DNA of 64,000 nt from Cysteiniphilum sp. JM-1 (GCF_008711525.1 NZ_VXKS01000005.1:85402-149401); one strand, 5' to 3'. Positions 17,800 to 27,262 are shown, counted from the stretch's first letter. The notes: generated by a model from the letters alone, not told the origin. Translations and numbers: made by a program.

Positions 17800-18278
17800 C
17801 AATAAGACTCACCGACTTTGGCAAGCTCCTGCCACCGCATAAAATCAACCACTTCTTTGTCGCCCTCTTTGGGCGCCCACTTGGCAAAATCATCTTCGGC
17901 TGTTGGCGTAAAAGGTCCAGGCTTTACTTCAAAAAATAAAGCATCTTCACTGATCGCATACAATGCATGCCATGTATTGGGTTTCATCTCAAACCCCAAA
18001 GTATCCCCATCTGCACCAAGCACAAACTTGTCAACAATAACACCCATACCATCATAAATAAGCACGCCCATTTGACCTTTAAGCGCTATGATCAACTCCC
18101 ACTTATGTGATTCTGAGTGTCTATGCGGGCGAATATAAGTGCCCTTTTTAAGATGAATAGCTAATCGATTGACTGGGTCTGATAACTCAGCGTGGAAATT
18201 ATGGTGTGCACGTAAACGCGGTGATTCCTTGGCATTTTGTGCCATAGCAGTCATTAACGCATGATCGATTTTTTTCAT
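17796..18278 (-). CDS. WbuC-type cupin protein
   Basis: 160 residues, one cupin barrel. The metal site is HRHSESHKWELIIALKG (about residues 53-69) and the second cupin motif is PNTWHALYAIS. This matches the WbuC/cupin-fold metalloprotein family found near O-antigen genes. Function unknown. No O-antigen genes are nearby, but galU and gmhB lie elsewhere in the window. It converges on purD with a 4-base overlap. Confidence 0.75.
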   Translation of the reverse strand: MKKIDHALMTAMAQNAKESPRLRAHHNFHAELSDPVNRLAIHLKKGTYIRPHRHSESHKWELIIALKGQMGVLIYDGMGVIVDKFVLGADGDTLGFEMKPNTWHALYAISEDALFFEVKPGPFTPTAEDDFAKWAPKEGDKEVVDFMRWQELAKVGESYC

Positions 18279-18307
18279 ATAAATACAGATCCTATTTCAA
18301 AAGTGTC

Positions 18308-18775
18308 TTACTTTAAACTTCTGATAAATGCTAACACTTCTTCAACATGCCCTGGCACTTTGACTTTACGCCATTCTTTGATAAGTTTGCCTTCCATATC
18401 AATCACAAACGTGCTGCGCTCAATGCCCATGTATTTTTTACCAAACATGCTTTTTTCTTTCAGCACAGCAAATGCCTCACAAAGCACTTTTTCAGTATCA
18501 GCAATCAGCTCAAACGGCATATGATATTTTGCCTTGAACTTCTCATGTGAATTTAAGGTGTCTTTTGATACACCGAAGATTATGGCATTAACTTTAGCAA
18601 AATCGTTATAATGATCGGTAAATCCAATACTTTCCGTGGTGCATCCTGGCGTACTATCCTTTGGATAAAAGTAAATCACCAAATAATTGCCACGGTAATC
18701 ATCAAGTGTAAATATTTTGTTTGAGGTCATTGCCACCTGCGGCAAGCTTATTTTTTCACCCACTTGCAAAGTCAT
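18308..18775 (-). CDS. bcp: Thioredoxin-dependent thiol peroxidase, Bcp/PrxQ type
   Basis: Reduces hydrogen and organic peroxides. The frame runs from 18826, but the ATG at 18775 (MTLQVGEKISLPQ) has TAGGAG 8 bases upstream and gives the normal length of about 155 residues. The peroxidatic cysteine is in DSTPGCTTESIGF. The resolving cysteine found five residues later in E. coli Bcp is absent (Ile there), so this is a variant that must use another thiol. IERSTFVIDMEGKL near the C-terminus is typical of Bcp. Confidence 0.92.
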   Translation of the reverse strand: MTLQVGEKISLPQVAMTSNKIFTLDDYRGNYLVIYFYPKDSTPGCTTESIGFTDHYNDFAKVNAIIFGVSKDTLNSHEKFKAKYHMPFELIADTEKVLCEAFAVLKEKSMFGKKYMGIERSTFVIDMEGKLIKEWRKVKVPGHVEEVLAFIRSLK

Positions 18776-18846
18776 CTTGCATACTCCTAAACTTTCATTA
18801 TCATAAACACCTGTGTACTTTAACAAAGATAATCTTGAGATAAAGC

Positions 18847-19380
18847 ATGTTACAACAAAAACCTTTTATTTTAGATCCCATCAAAGCTGCTAAAGAAGGC
18901 ATGGTGCTTAATCAAACCTTGAGTTTTTCACACTTATCCTCACTACACGAATGCATTGTTGATGGCACTTATGATTTTCAACTTAACCTTAAATTCCACT
19001 TTGAAAACAATAAACCATTACTTGATGGACAGCTTGCTGGCAAGATAACACTTATTTGCCAAAGATCGCTTGAACCTTTTGAGTTTCGCTTTGATGATCC
19101 GGTTAAACTTGGCTTTGTGACAGATGATCGTTTTTTTAAAAACTTCCCAGCCACTTATGATCCATATATTTATAAAGATAATCAAATCAATCTCGTTGAA
19201 CTATTAGAAGAGGAAATCCTGCTCTCAATTCCAATGATCCCAAAAAAATCACTTAATGATTGTCAAGCTGAACAAAATACGTCATACTATGGCGTTTTTG
19301 AAACTAGCGACACCGAAAAGCAGGACAAACCGAACCCGTTTTCTGCTTTAAAAGAGCTAAAATTTACAAAGAAAGATTAA
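18847..19380 (+). CDS. yceD: YceD/DUF177 family protein
   Basis: Large-ribosomal-subunit-associated family of uncertain function (23S rRNA accumulation protein), almost always upstream of rpmF as here. 177 residues. The core LNLKFHFENNKPLLDGQLAGKITLICQRSLEPFEF and the acidic VELLEEEILLSIPMIP segment are characteristic; the second usual Cys (DC) appears in LNDCQAEQ. It is 30 bases from rpmF. Confidence 0.9.
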   Translation: MLQQKPFILDPIKAAKEGMVLNQTLSFSHLSSLHECIVDGTYDFQLNLKFHFENNKPLLDGQLAGKITLICQRSLEPFEFRFDDPVKLGFVTDDRFFKNFPATYDPYIYKDNQINLVELLEEEILLSIPMIPKKSLNDCQAEQNTSYYGVFETSDTEKQDKPNPFSALKELKFTKKD

Positions 19381-19410
19381 TATTAAAGTAGTGAAATAGG
19401 AGAATTAATA

Positions 19411-19596
19411 ATGGCTGTACAGCAAAATAAAAAGAGTCGTTCAAGAAGAGATATGCGTCGTTCACATGATGCGTTAACTGCTTCAGCACTTTCAACTGAC
19501 AAAACAACTGGCGAAATGCACTTACGTCACCACGTGTCTGCAAACGGTTACTACAAAGGTAAGAAAGTAGTTGCTGTTGCTTCTGATGATGAATAG
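19411..19596 (+). CDS. rpmF: 50S ribosomal protein L32
   Basis: 61 residues, beginning [22 protein letters not shown], with the conserved [20 protein letters not shown] at the end. No zinc cysteines, so it is of the zinc-free (C-) type typical of many gammaproteobacteria. RBS AGGAG 8 bases before the ATG. Part of the yceD-rpmF-plsX-fabH run. Confidence 0.97.
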   Translation: MAVQQNKKSRSRRDMRRSHDALTASALSTDKTTGEMHLRHHVSANGYYKGKKVVAVASDDE

Positions 19597-19632
19597 AATA
19601 GCTGCACGATAAGGCAATTATTCTGTATTACT

Positions 19633-20679
19633 GTGACCAGTTCAATATCTTATAAAATATCTATTGATGCCATGGGTGGTGACCATGGATTAAAAACCAC
19701 CATTCCAGCCTGCTTATCTGCGCTGAAAAAATTCCCTGATTTGCATATTTGTCTCGTTGGCATCGCCAAAGATATCGAGCAATTTCTAACTGCACATAAA
19801 ACGCCATATGATACGACACGTCTATCAATTGTTAACGCCAATGAAATTGTTGAGATGGACGAATCTCCTGCATTAGCGCTTCGCAATAAAAAAGACTCAT
19901 CAATGCGCGTTGCCATTAATCTTGTTAAAAGCGGCGAGGTTGATGCTTGTGTGAGCGCAGGCAATACGGGTGCTTTGATGGCAACTTCAAAATTTGTATT
20001 AAAAACACTTAACGAAATTGATCGCCCAGCAATCGTTTATGCAATTCCCTCGCTAGATCGCAAAACCAAGAAAATGAATCCTGTCTACATGCTTGATCTG
20101 GGTGCCAATGTCAACTGCTCATCGGAGCAGCTTTTCCAGTTTGGCATTATGGGCTCTGTATTAGCAGCAAATCTTAAGGGCACTGAACGCCCACGAGTTG
20201 CCTTACTTAATATCGGCGAAGAAGAAATGAAAGGCTTAGACAGCATCAAACAAGCTGCCAAGATGCTACAAAATTGTGACCATATCAACTACATCGGTTA
20301 TGTCGAAGGCAATGATATTTTTTCAGCCAAAGCTGACGTGATCGTTTGTGATGGCTTTGCCGGAAATATCGCCCTTAAAACAATGGAAGGTACGGCTAAA
20401 CTTATTGCTGACATGTTAAAAGATAGCTTTAACAACAGCATTTTCTCTAAGCTTGCGATGTTGATCAGCGCGCCAGTGCTGACAGGACTTAAACGCAAAC
20501 TCGATACCAACCAATATAATGGTGCGTCTTTGCTTGGTTTAAGAGGTATTGTGATTAAAAGCCATGGTGGCGCTTCAGCTGAAGCTTTTGAAACTGCCAT
20601 TTACGAAGCAATCAAAGAAATCAAATACAATATCCCGCAAAAAACACAGGCGCAAATTGAGCGCATTATGCAATCTTAA
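19633..20679 (+). CDS. plsX: Phosphate acyltransferase PlsX
   Basis: Makes acyl-phosphate from acyl-ACP for phospholipid synthesis. 348 residues: ISIDAMGGDHGLKTTIPA, MRVAINLVKSGEVDACVSAGNTGALMA, ARVALLNIGEEEMKG-like segment (RVALLNIGEEEMKGLD), VCDGFAGNIALKTMEG, GLRGIVIKSHGGASAEAF. The start is the GTG at 19633. Its RBS is weak (AAGG about 17 bases upstream), and no better in-frame start exists; translation may be coupled to rpmF. Confidence 0.95.
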   Translation: MTSSISYKISIDAMGGDHGLKTTIPACLSALKKFPDLHICLVGIAKDIEQFLTAHKTPYDTTRLSIVNANEIVEMDESPALALRNKKDSSMRVAINLVKSGEVDACVSAGNTGALMATSKFVLKTLNEIDRPAIVYAIPSLDRKTKKMNPVYMLDLGANVNCSSEQLFQFGIMGSVLAANLKGTERPRVALLNIGEEEMKGLDSIKQAAKMLQNCDHINYIGYVEGNDIFSAKADVIVCDGFAGNIALKTMEGTAKLIADMLKDSFNNSIFSKLAMLISAPVLTGLKRKLDTNQYNGASLLGLRGIVIKSHGGASAEAFETAIYEAIKEIKYNIPQKTQAQIERIMQS

Positions 20680-20689
20680 GGCCAGAATA

Positions 20690-21655
20690 ATGTTTGCAAA
20701 GATCACGGGCACAGGCAGTTACTTACCCGCCAAAGTATTACATAACACCGATATTGCCAAAATGGTTGATACCTCTGATGAATGGATCACGCAACGCGTT
20801 GGTATCAAACAGCGCCATATTGCCAATGAATCAGAAACTACAGCACATATGGCAATTGAAGCTGCCAAAAACGCCATGAGTATGGGCAATATTCAAGCTC
20901 AAGATATTGACCTTATCATTGTTGCCACAGGAACAGCGGATTACATCATGCCGTCGACTGCAAGCATTGTGCAAACACAAATAGGTGCACCTTGTTGCCC
21001 CTCATTTGATATTAGTGCGGCATGCAGTGGTTTTGTTTATGCTGTTGATATTGCTAAACAATATATTGAAAACGGCAGCGCCAAAAATGCCTTAGTCATT
21101 GCTTCTGAGCGCATGTCACGCACATTGGATTGGCAAGATCGCTCAACCTGTGTTCTATTTGGTGATGGTGCCGGTGCGATTATCCTAAGCCAAAGTAATG
21201 AAGCGGGTATTATTGCCTCAACGCTTTATTGTGATGGTGAAGGCAAAGATATGCTAAATATCCCAGGACTTTTAAGTAAAGTACCATTTACCCAAGCTCA
21301 TTATCATGCGATGTTACACATGGAAGGCAATAAGGTCTTTAAAAAGGCTGTTTCTAAGCTTAGTGATTTGGTATCTGATTTATTAACTAAAGCCAATATG
21401 CAAGATTCAGATATTGACTGGCTAGTACCCCATCAAGCCAACTACCGTATTCTTGAAGCCACTGCCAAGAAGCTTAATATGCCGATGTCACAGGTGATCC
21501 TTACCCTTGAAAACCATGGCAACACTTCAGCGGCCTCCATTCCTTTGGCACTTGATCATGCCGTACGCAACAACCAAATAAAGCCAGGACAAACCATCCT
21601 TACCGAAGCCTTTGGTGCTGGTCTTGTTTGGGGTGGATTTATCGCCAAGTTTTAA
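20690..21655 (+). CDS. fabH: 3-oxoacyl-ACP synthase III FabH
   Basis: Starts fatty acid synthesis by condensing acetyl-CoA with malonyl-ACP. ATG 20690 (MFAKITGTGSYLPAKVLHN) lies 10 bases after the plsX stop; longer in-frame versions start inside plsX and are not credible. 321 residues. Catalytic triad visible: Cys in FDISAACSGFVYA, His in WLVPHQANYRI, Asn in LENHGNTSAASIP. C-terminal GAGLVWGG. Confidence 0.97.
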   Translation: MFAKITGTGSYLPAKVLHNTDIAKMVDTSDEWITQRVGIKQRHIANESETTAHMAIEAAKNAMSMGNIQAQDIDLIIVATGTADYIMPSTASIVQTQIGAPCCPSFDISAACSGFVYAVDIAKQYIENGSAKNALVIASERMSRTLDWQDRSTCVLFGDGAGAIILSQSNEAGIIASTLYCDGEGKDMLNIPGLLSKVPFTQAHYHAMLHMEGNKVFKKAVSKLSDLVSDLLTKANMQDSDIDWLVPHQANYRILEATAKKLNMPMSQVILTLENHGNTSAASIPLALDHAVRNNQIKPGQTILTEAFGAGLVWGGFIAKF

Positions 21656-21656
21656 C

Positions 21657-22076
21657 ATGCCACAAAAAATTAACTGCATTTGCCTTTGTCAACGGATCCG
21701 TTTTAACTGTGAAGCCAGCAAAATAGCAGCTTTCTGCCATTGTAGCGTTTGCCAGAAATCACACGGCACGCCCTTTGCTGCACAACTCTCCATAAAACCT
21801 CAAAGCCTTATGATTGAGCATGGCAAGGAATATTTAAAAAGCTATGCATCATCACATGACTTGCTACGCATGTTTTGCAGTCATTGTGGCAGTCGACTCT
21901 ACAATATAAGTAAAGATAAACAGTCTTATGCCAGCGTTGCCTTAAGTGCAATTGATAACAAAAACGCTGTATTCAAAATCAAAGCTCATATATGCACTGA
22001 CACTAAAGCAGATTATTATCAAATCAATGATTCCATTAAACAATACCCAGATTTCTTTGGTATTGATCGCAAATAA
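21657..22076 (+). CDS. GFA/CENP-V family zinc protein
   Basis: 139 residues from ATG 21657, one base after the fabH stop. Zinc-binding cysteines appear in the GFA pattern: CICLCQRIRF, FCHCSVCQKSHGTPFAA, and MFCSHCGSRLYN. The family was named for glutathione-dependent formaldehyde-activating enzyme, but most members have no proven reaction. No RBS is obvious; translation may be coupled to fabH. Confidence 0.85.
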   Translation: MPQKINCICLCQRIRFNCEASKIAAFCHCSVCQKSHGTPFAAQLSIKPQSLMIEHGKEYLKSYASSHDLLRMFCSHCGSRLYNISKDKQSYASVALSAIDNKNAVFKIKAHICTDTKADYYQINDSIKQYPDFFGIDRK

Positions 22077-22149
22077 CAATAAAGCATACTTGAAAAGACC
22101 TAAGGCATCATGCAGAATGCATCTAGTTTAAATTTATACTTTGATCGAC

Positions 22150-23367
22150 ATGGGTTTATTTAACCGCTTTAAACGTAGTAATGAACAAAAAATCAAACGT
22201 CCTGATGCGCATACTATTCAAGAAGAGCAAATACAACAAGATGTTGCAACAGAAGCAAAGCCTCAGCAAGAAACTGTAAATGAAGTAGAAACCTCAACTG
22301 TTTCAACACCAGTTGAAGCAGAAGCCGAGCCTAAAACAAACACTGATATTCAAACACCTGAGTCATTAGCACCCGCTAACACAGAGACATCAACAAAAGA
22401 CCATAAAGAAAAAAACATTGCAGTTGAAACAGCTAACAAGGATAAACGTGGACTATTTGCGCGTTTAAAAGATGGTTTGAAAAAAACACGTTCAAAACTC
22501 GGTGGTGGCATTGGTGATTTACTCTTGGGTAAAAAAGTCATTGATGATGATCTAATCGATGATATTGAAATGCAGCTACTTACCGCAGATATTGGTGTTG
22601 AAGCAACTCAGGAAATCATGGAGACGGTGCGTAACAAAGTCAGTCGCAATGAGCTACAAACCATTGAAGCACTTACCGATCTTATTAAAGAAAAGCTCAA
22701 GGAAATTATCACGCCTTCTGAGAAGCCATTAGTGATTGATAGCGCACATAAGCCATATGTTATTCTAATGATTGGTATTAATGGTGCTGGTAAAACGACG
22801 ACAATTGGTAAACTTGCTAAGAAATTCCAAACCGAAGGTAAGTCGGTGATTTTAGCCGCAGGTGACACCTTTCGCGCAGCTGCTGTTGAGCAACTTCAAG
22901 TGTGGGGCGAGCGCAATCATATCCCTGTTATTGCTCAGCACACGGGGGCTGATAGCGCTTCAGTTATCTATGATGCAGTACAAGCAGCCAAATCAAGAAA
23001 TATTGATATTGTCATTGCTGATACCGCAGGACGCCTGCATAACAAAGATAATTTAATGGAAGAGCTTAAGAAAGTCGCACGTGTGATGAAAAAGCTTGAT
23101 GATACGGCTCCGCATGAAGTCATGCTGGTACTGGATTCAGGTACTGGGCAAAATGCCATTATGCAAGCAGAGGTATTTAATAAAATCCTTTCAGTTACCG
23201 GCATTACGCTTACTAAAATGGATGGTACAGCCAAAGGTGGCGTTATTTTCGCTATTGCTAAAAAGCTCCAATTACCCATTCGCTTTATTGGTATTGGTGA
23301 GAAGATCGATGATCTTCGCCCATTTCATGCCGATGACTTTATTGACGCACTATTTAGCCAAGATTAA
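22150..23367 (+). CDS. ftsY: Signal recognition particle receptor FtsY
   Basis: GTPase that docks ribosome-SRP complexes at the membrane. About 405 residues from ATG 22150 (MGLFNRFKRSNEQK; a TTG nine bases earlier is less likely). An acidic, Glu/Thr-rich A domain occupies residues 10-100. The NG domain has GINGAGKTTTIGKLA (P-loop), GDTFRAAAVEQLQVW, ADTAGRLHNKDNLMEEL, TKMDGTAKGG and GIGEKIDDLRPF. No ftsE or ftsX follows. Confidence 0.97.
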   Translation: MGLFNRFKRSNEQKIKRPDAHTIQEEQIQQDVATEAKPQQETVNEVETSTVSTPVEAEAEPKTNTDIQTPESLAPANTETSTKDHKEKNIAVETANKDKRGLFARLKDGLKKTRSKLGGGIGDLLLGKKVIDDDLIDDIEMQLLTADIGVEATQEIMETVRNKVSRNELQTIEALTDLIKEKLKEIITPSEKPLVIDSAHKPYVILMIGINGAGKTTTIGKLAKKFQTEGKSVILAAGDTFRAAAVEQLQVWGERNHIPVIAQHTGADSASVIYDAVQAAKSRNIDIVIADTAGRLHNKDNLMEELKKVARVMKKLDDTAPHEVMLVLDSGTGQNAIMQAEVFNKILSVTGITLTKMDGTAKGGVIFAIAKKLQLPIRFIGIGEKIDDLRPFHADDFIDALFSQD

Positions 23368-23423
23368 TGCATCTATAGTGTTTATCTGGCATACTACCGC
23401 AAAAAATAACTACTTAATTTTCA

Positions 23424-24167
23424 ATGAAACATACGGGACTTTTTGAACGCACAGCCATTCTTGTCAATGATGATGGTATTGAACGACTAGAAACATCACA
23501 TGTATTACTTGCAGGTGTCGGTGGTGTTGGCTCTTTCGCCGCTGAAGCCTTAGCGCGTGCTGGCATTGGTGAAATCACATTAATTGATCATGATGTTGTC
23601 TCAAAATCTAATCTTAATCGCCAATTAGTCGCATTAAACTCAAATATCGGCATGAAAAAAGCCCAAATCATGCGCGAGCGCATTTTAGATATTAACCCCA
23701 ATTGCAAGGTTAATATTATCGATGATTTTATTCGCAAAGATGATATGACACCTATATTTGATAAACACTACGACTTTGTCATTGATGCGATTGATAGCCT
23801 TGTGTGCAAGGTTGCCTTTGTCGCTTATGCCCATGAGCATGGATACAATGTTATCTCAAGCATGGGTGCTGGTGGTAAACTTGACCCGACACAAATTAAA
23901 GTCGCTGACATCTATCAAACAAGCATTTGTAAACTCGCCAAATTCGTGCGTATTCGCTTGCGTCGCCTCAAAGTTAAAAAAGGCATTCTTGCCGTATACT
24001 CGACAGAGAGTTCATTACCACCGCTTCCACCTGAGCCCGTTGATGGCGATAGTCGCGACCGTGCTGTTAATGGTACGATTAGCTATATGCCGGCATTGTT
24101 TGGGCTAACGATTGCTGGCATGGTCATAAAGCACCTTGTCGGTGACAATCTACACGCCAAGCAATAA
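23424..24167 (+). CDS. tcdA: tRNA threonylcarbamoyladenosine dehydratase TcdA
   Basis: E1-like enzyme that converts t6A37 to cyclic ct6A in tRNA. 247 residues: ThiF-type nucleotide site VLLAGVGGVGSFAAEALARAG, the segment DHDVVSKSNLNRQLVAL, and the TcdA-specific basic stretch VRIRLRRLKVKKGILAVYS. The CxxC zinc motifs of other E1-like proteins are absent, as in TcdA. It converges on pssA, 5 bases apart. Confidence 0.93.
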   Translation: MKHTGLFERTAILVNDDGIERLETSHVLLAGVGGVGSFAAEALARAGIGEITLIDHDVVSKSNLNRQLVALNSNIGMKKAQIMRERILDINPNCKVNIIDDFIRKDDMTPIFDKHYDFVIDAIDSLVCKVAFVAYAHEHGYNVISSMGAGGKLDPTQIKVADIYQTSICKLAKFVRIRLRRLKVKKGILAVYSTESSLPPLPPEPVDGDSRDRAVNGTISYMPALFGLTIAGMVIKHLVGDNLHAKQ

Positions 24168-24172
24168 TACCC

Positions 24173-24937
24173 CTATTTAACCTGTGCTGTTTGTTTACCT
24201 TTAAAAACTCGCGCAATACTGCCTGATAGCGCGTAAATCATAAATATCACAAACAAAGTAACCGATGGATCGATAAAGATAATCGCAATGATAAAGACGA
24301 CAAATACTGTTTGTGTAAAGACCACCTTGCCCTTTAAGTCATAATCTTTAAAGCTTCTAAACTTAATATTGCTTACCATCATCGCTGATAAATAAAGAGT
24401 GATAATCGTTGCGAAAAATGTCACCCATCCTTCAGCGGATGTGTGTCCCAGGGTATTGCAAAACCACACAAATCCAGCAATCGTTGCAGCGGATGCCGGA
24501 CACGGTAATCCTGTAAAATAGCGTTTACTATCAGGGCTGTTATCATCAAGCTGTGTGTTAAAACGCGCCAAGCGTAAACCAACACACGCCAAATAAATAA
24601 ATGCAACTGCCCAGCCAAATTGTCCTAAATGGTTTACTGCCCAGAAATAGATAATCAAAGCAGGCGCCACACCAAATGACACAATATCAGCCAGTGAATC
24701 ATATTCCGCACCAAATGCGCTTTGTGTATTGGTTAAACGCGCAACACGTCCATCTAATGAGTCCATGATCGCGGCAATATAAATACACACTGACGCCAGC
24801 ACAAAATGACTGTTAAATGCAGCAATAATCGAATAAAACCCTGCAAACAAACTCGCTGAAGTGAATAAATTTGGCAGAATATAGATACTTTTAATGCGCT
24901 GCGTCACTTGTTTATCTAACGATTGGTCATCTTTCAT
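24173..24937 (-). CDS. pssA: CDP-diacylglycerol--serine O-phosphatidyltransferase
   Basis: Integral-membrane enzyme making phosphatidylserine, the PE precursor. 254 residues and about eight hydrophobic helices. The CDP-alcohol phosphotransferase signature DG-x2-AR-x8-G-x3-D-x3-D is seen in MDSLDGRVARL, then FGAEYDSLADIVSFGVAP. N-terminal IYILPNLFTSASLFAGFYSI matches the type II (Bacillus/Helicobacter-like) enzyme rather than the E. coli PLD-type one. Ten bases from ispH. Confidence 0.95.
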   Translation of the reverse strand: MKDDQSLDKQVTQRIKSIYILPNLFTSASLFAGFYSIIAAFNSHFVLASVCIYIAAIMDSLDGRVARLTNTQSAFGAEYDSLADIVSFGVAPALIIYFWAVNHLGQFGWAVAFIYLACVGLRLARFNTQLDDNSPDSKRYFTGLPCPASAATIAGFVWFCNTLGHTSAEGWVTFFATIITLYLSAMMVSNIKFRSFKDYDLKGKVVFTQTVFVVFIIAIIFIDPSVTLFVIFMIYALSGSIARVFKGKQTAQVK

Positions 24938-24947
24938 CGCATTATCC

Positions 24948-25922
24948 TTACACGTTACTGTTATTGGCTTTCACACCGCCAAGCTTAGTTTGCTTTAATA
25001 ACTTTGGTAAAGGAAAAGTTACCTCTTCCTTAACGCCTTCAAAATCAACAACATAGGCATCGGCAAAGTGTGCTTGCAAGAAGCTTACCACTTGCTGCAC
25101 TAAATACTCAGGCGCCGAAGCCCCAGCAGTAACACCTGCATTATGCTTATGAGCAAACCATTCAAGATTAATGTCATCCTTATTATCAATCAGGTATGCA
25201 TCTACCCCCTCTTTCTCAGCTAGCTCACGCAGACGGTTTGAGTTAGAGCTATTTTTAGAGCCTACCACCAAAAGAATATCAGCCTCTTTAGCCAATTCTC
25301 TTACTGCATTCTGGCGATTCTGGGTGGCGTAGCAAATATCTTCTTTTTTTGGTGAACTGACTTCAGGATATTTAGCCTTTAATGCAGCAATAATATCTTT
25401 TGTTTCATCAACCGATAAGGTTGTTTGGGTTGCAAAAATAAGCCTTGTTGGATCTTGAACATCTAAGTCTGCCACATCATCAACATTTTCAACCAAATAG
25501 ATCTGACTGTAGTCATTTTTATATTGTCCAAGTGTCCCCTCAACCTCAGGGTGTCCTTTGTGCCCTATAAGCACACATTCGACACCAATATTACTGGCCT
25601 TTTGCACCTCTTTATGCACCTTTGTCACCAATGGGCAGGTCGCATCATAAATTTTAAGTGCTTTACGCTTTGCTTCTTCCTCTACCGCTTGCGACACACC
25701 ATGCGCACTAAATATACACACGGCATGATCTGGCACTTCATGTAATTCTTTAACGAAAATTGCCCCTTTTTCTTTAAGGCTTTCAACCACCGCACGATTA
25801 TGCACCACTTCATGGCGCACATAGACAGGATGAGGTTCCAATGCAAGCACACGTTCAACAACATCAACAGCGCGTGAAACACCCGCGCAAAATCCCCGTG
25901 GGTTGGCTAAAATAATTTTCAT
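24948..25922 (-). CDS. ispH: 4-hydroxy-3-methylbut-2-enyl diphosphate reductase IspH
   Basis: Last step of the MEP isoprenoid pathway; [4Fe-4S] enzyme. 324 residues. The three cluster cysteines are in ANPRGFCAGVSRAV (about Cys12), DATCPLVTKVH (about Cys96) and EDICYATQNRQ (about Cys197). FSAHGVSQAV and SSNSNRLRELA are also conserved. The ATG shares a base with the fkpB stop (TAATG), as in the common fkpB-ispH pair. Confidence 0.97.
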   Translation of the reverse strand: MKIILANPRGFCAGVSRAVDVVERVLALEPHPVYVRHEVVHNRAVVESLKEKGAIFVKELHEVPDHAVCIFSAHGVSQAVEEEAKRKALKIYDATCPLVTKVHKEVQKASNIGVECVLIGHKGHPEVEGTLGQYKNDYSQIYLVENVDDVADLDVQDPTRLIFATQTTLSVDETKDIIAALKAKYPEVSSPKKEDICYATQNRQNAVRELAKEADILLVVGSKNSSNSNRLRELAEKEGVDAYLIDNKDDINLEWFAHKHNAGVTAGASAPEYLVQQVVSFLQAHFADAYVVDFEGVKEEVTFPLPKLLKQTKLGGVKANNSNV

Positions 25923-26365
25923 TAGGCAAATTCCTTATCTGAAACCTCTAAGATATCAACATCAAACAAAATCACCTGCCCTGATAATGGATGATTGAAA
26001 TCAACCGTCACATCATGCTCATGAATCTCAACGATCACACCAGGTAATTCTGTCCCATCTTTCTGTGAGAAGGCAACGATTAGACCTTGCTCTAATTCCA
26101 TATCTTCTGGGAATCTTTTTCTTGGCACTTCATAAATCATCGCCGGATGTTTTTGACCAAAAGCATCTTCAGGCATCAACATCATCTTACGATTAGCACC
26201 AATTTCTAAACCAAGTAACTCATTTTCTACTTTTTCTGAAAACGTGCCCTTGCCCATTTGAAAAACATATGGGTGATCATAGTTTTTCGTATCTTCAGCA
26301 ATGGATCCATCTTTTAAACGGATTTTAAAATGCATCTTTACAAAGCTATCTCTTTGTATTTTCAT
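25922..26365 (-). CDS. fkpB: FKBP-type peptidyl-prolyl isomerase, SlpA/FkpB-like
   Basis: 147-residue cytoplasmic FKBP with an inserted IF chaperone domain. Visible segments: HFKIRLKDGSIAEDTKN, YVFQMGKGTFSEKVENELLGLEIGANRKM, PEDAFGQ, VDFNHPLSGQVILFDVDI. Position directly before ispH is the usual one. RBS AAGGAA upstream of the ATG. Confidence 0.92.
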   Translation of the reverse strand: MKIQRDSFVKMHFKIRLKDGSIAEDTKNYDHPYVFQMGKGTFSEKVENELLGLEIGANRKMMLMPEDAFGQKHPAMIYEVPRKRFPEDMELEQGLIVAFSQKDGTELPGVIVEIHEHDVTVDFNHPLSGQVILFDVDILEVSDKEFA

Positions 26366-26467
26366 GGAATTCCTTCGTTTTAGTTGTGCTTTTTTTGCTT
26401 TTCCCCAACATCTAGGCTAGAGTTTTAGCAGATTACTAACGCGCACATTCTACGAGATTTATAAAAA

Positions 26468-27262
26468 ATGCACAAATATTCCTTTGCACGACAAGCATCA
26501 CTTAGCAGTATTTCACACAAACTGCTACTGTCTATCGTCTTTTTCTCATTAGTCTCACTGTTAAGCAAACCCGTAAATGCTGAATCTTTATATGAAAGAT
26601 ATCATACCTTTTTTAGTAATTTTTATTTATCTGACATTCCTTTGAGGGATGCAGCCAAAATCATTGCCTCATCAAAAGGGCAAACTCTTGTCAGCTCTGG
26701 TGACACTGTTTATGTTTCCAAAACCAATGAAACACCCTTTTACTACATTTTTTCACATGTCAATAGCATTCCTTATGCTGAGAATAAATACGATTATATT
26801 TTCAAACGCCTTGGCAAGGCTGAATTTATTAGCAACTACCAAGGCACACTAGTCATGCGCATTATGAATATTACCCAAGAGATTAATATCGGTGATCATG
26901 CGCTACCTTCTGATTTAGTGCAAACAAAACTACCTAACGATGAAATTGTCGCTGATAGCAATATCAGCGGTGAAGTCACACAACTAGAGGGTGAAGCTGA
27001 TTTTGCCGGGACCTATCAATCTGTTTTAATCAATACAGGACAAAGCGCCGGACTTAAAATGGGTATGCGCGTTTATTTTGAATCACCTGCTAAAAAAGTT
27101 GATGGTTATGCCATCCCTGGACAGTTTTTAGGGCAAGGATTTGTCTATCGACTTGCTAACCATCATGCTATAGCACTCGTAACTGACGCTCAACAAGAAG
27201 TTATGATTGGCAGCACAGTATTAACTCAACTCCCCAAACACCATGCAAAACATGAGCTTTAG
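26468..27262 (+). CDS. Exported LysM-family-like protein upstream of dprA
   Basis: 264 residues with an N-terminal hydrophobic segment ending near PVNAES, so exported. A LysM peptidoglycan-binding protein is the common neighbour of dprA in gammaproteobacteria. The C-terminal half matches that protein's C-terminal domain (GEVTQLEGEADFAGTYQSVL, INTGQSAGLKMGMRVYFES, then GQFLGQGFVYRLANHHAIALV). At the N-terminus, where LysM would be, I see only LRDAAKIIASSKGQTLVSSGDTVYVS, which is not a clear LysM. The start is also uncertain; there is no good RBS. Confidence 0.65.
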   Translation: MHKYSFARQASLSSISHKLLLSIVFFSLVSLLSKPVNAESLYERYHTFFSNFYLSDIPLRDAAKIIASSKGQTLVSSGDTVYVSKTNETPFYYIFSHVNSIPYAENKYDYIFKRLGKAEFISNYQGTLVMRIMNITQEINIGDHALPSDLVQTKLPNDEIVADSNISGEVTQLEGEADFAGTYQSVLINTGQSAGLKMGMRVYFESPAKKVDGYAIPGQFLGQGFVYRLANHHAIALVTDAQQEVMIGSTVLTQLPKHHAKHEL

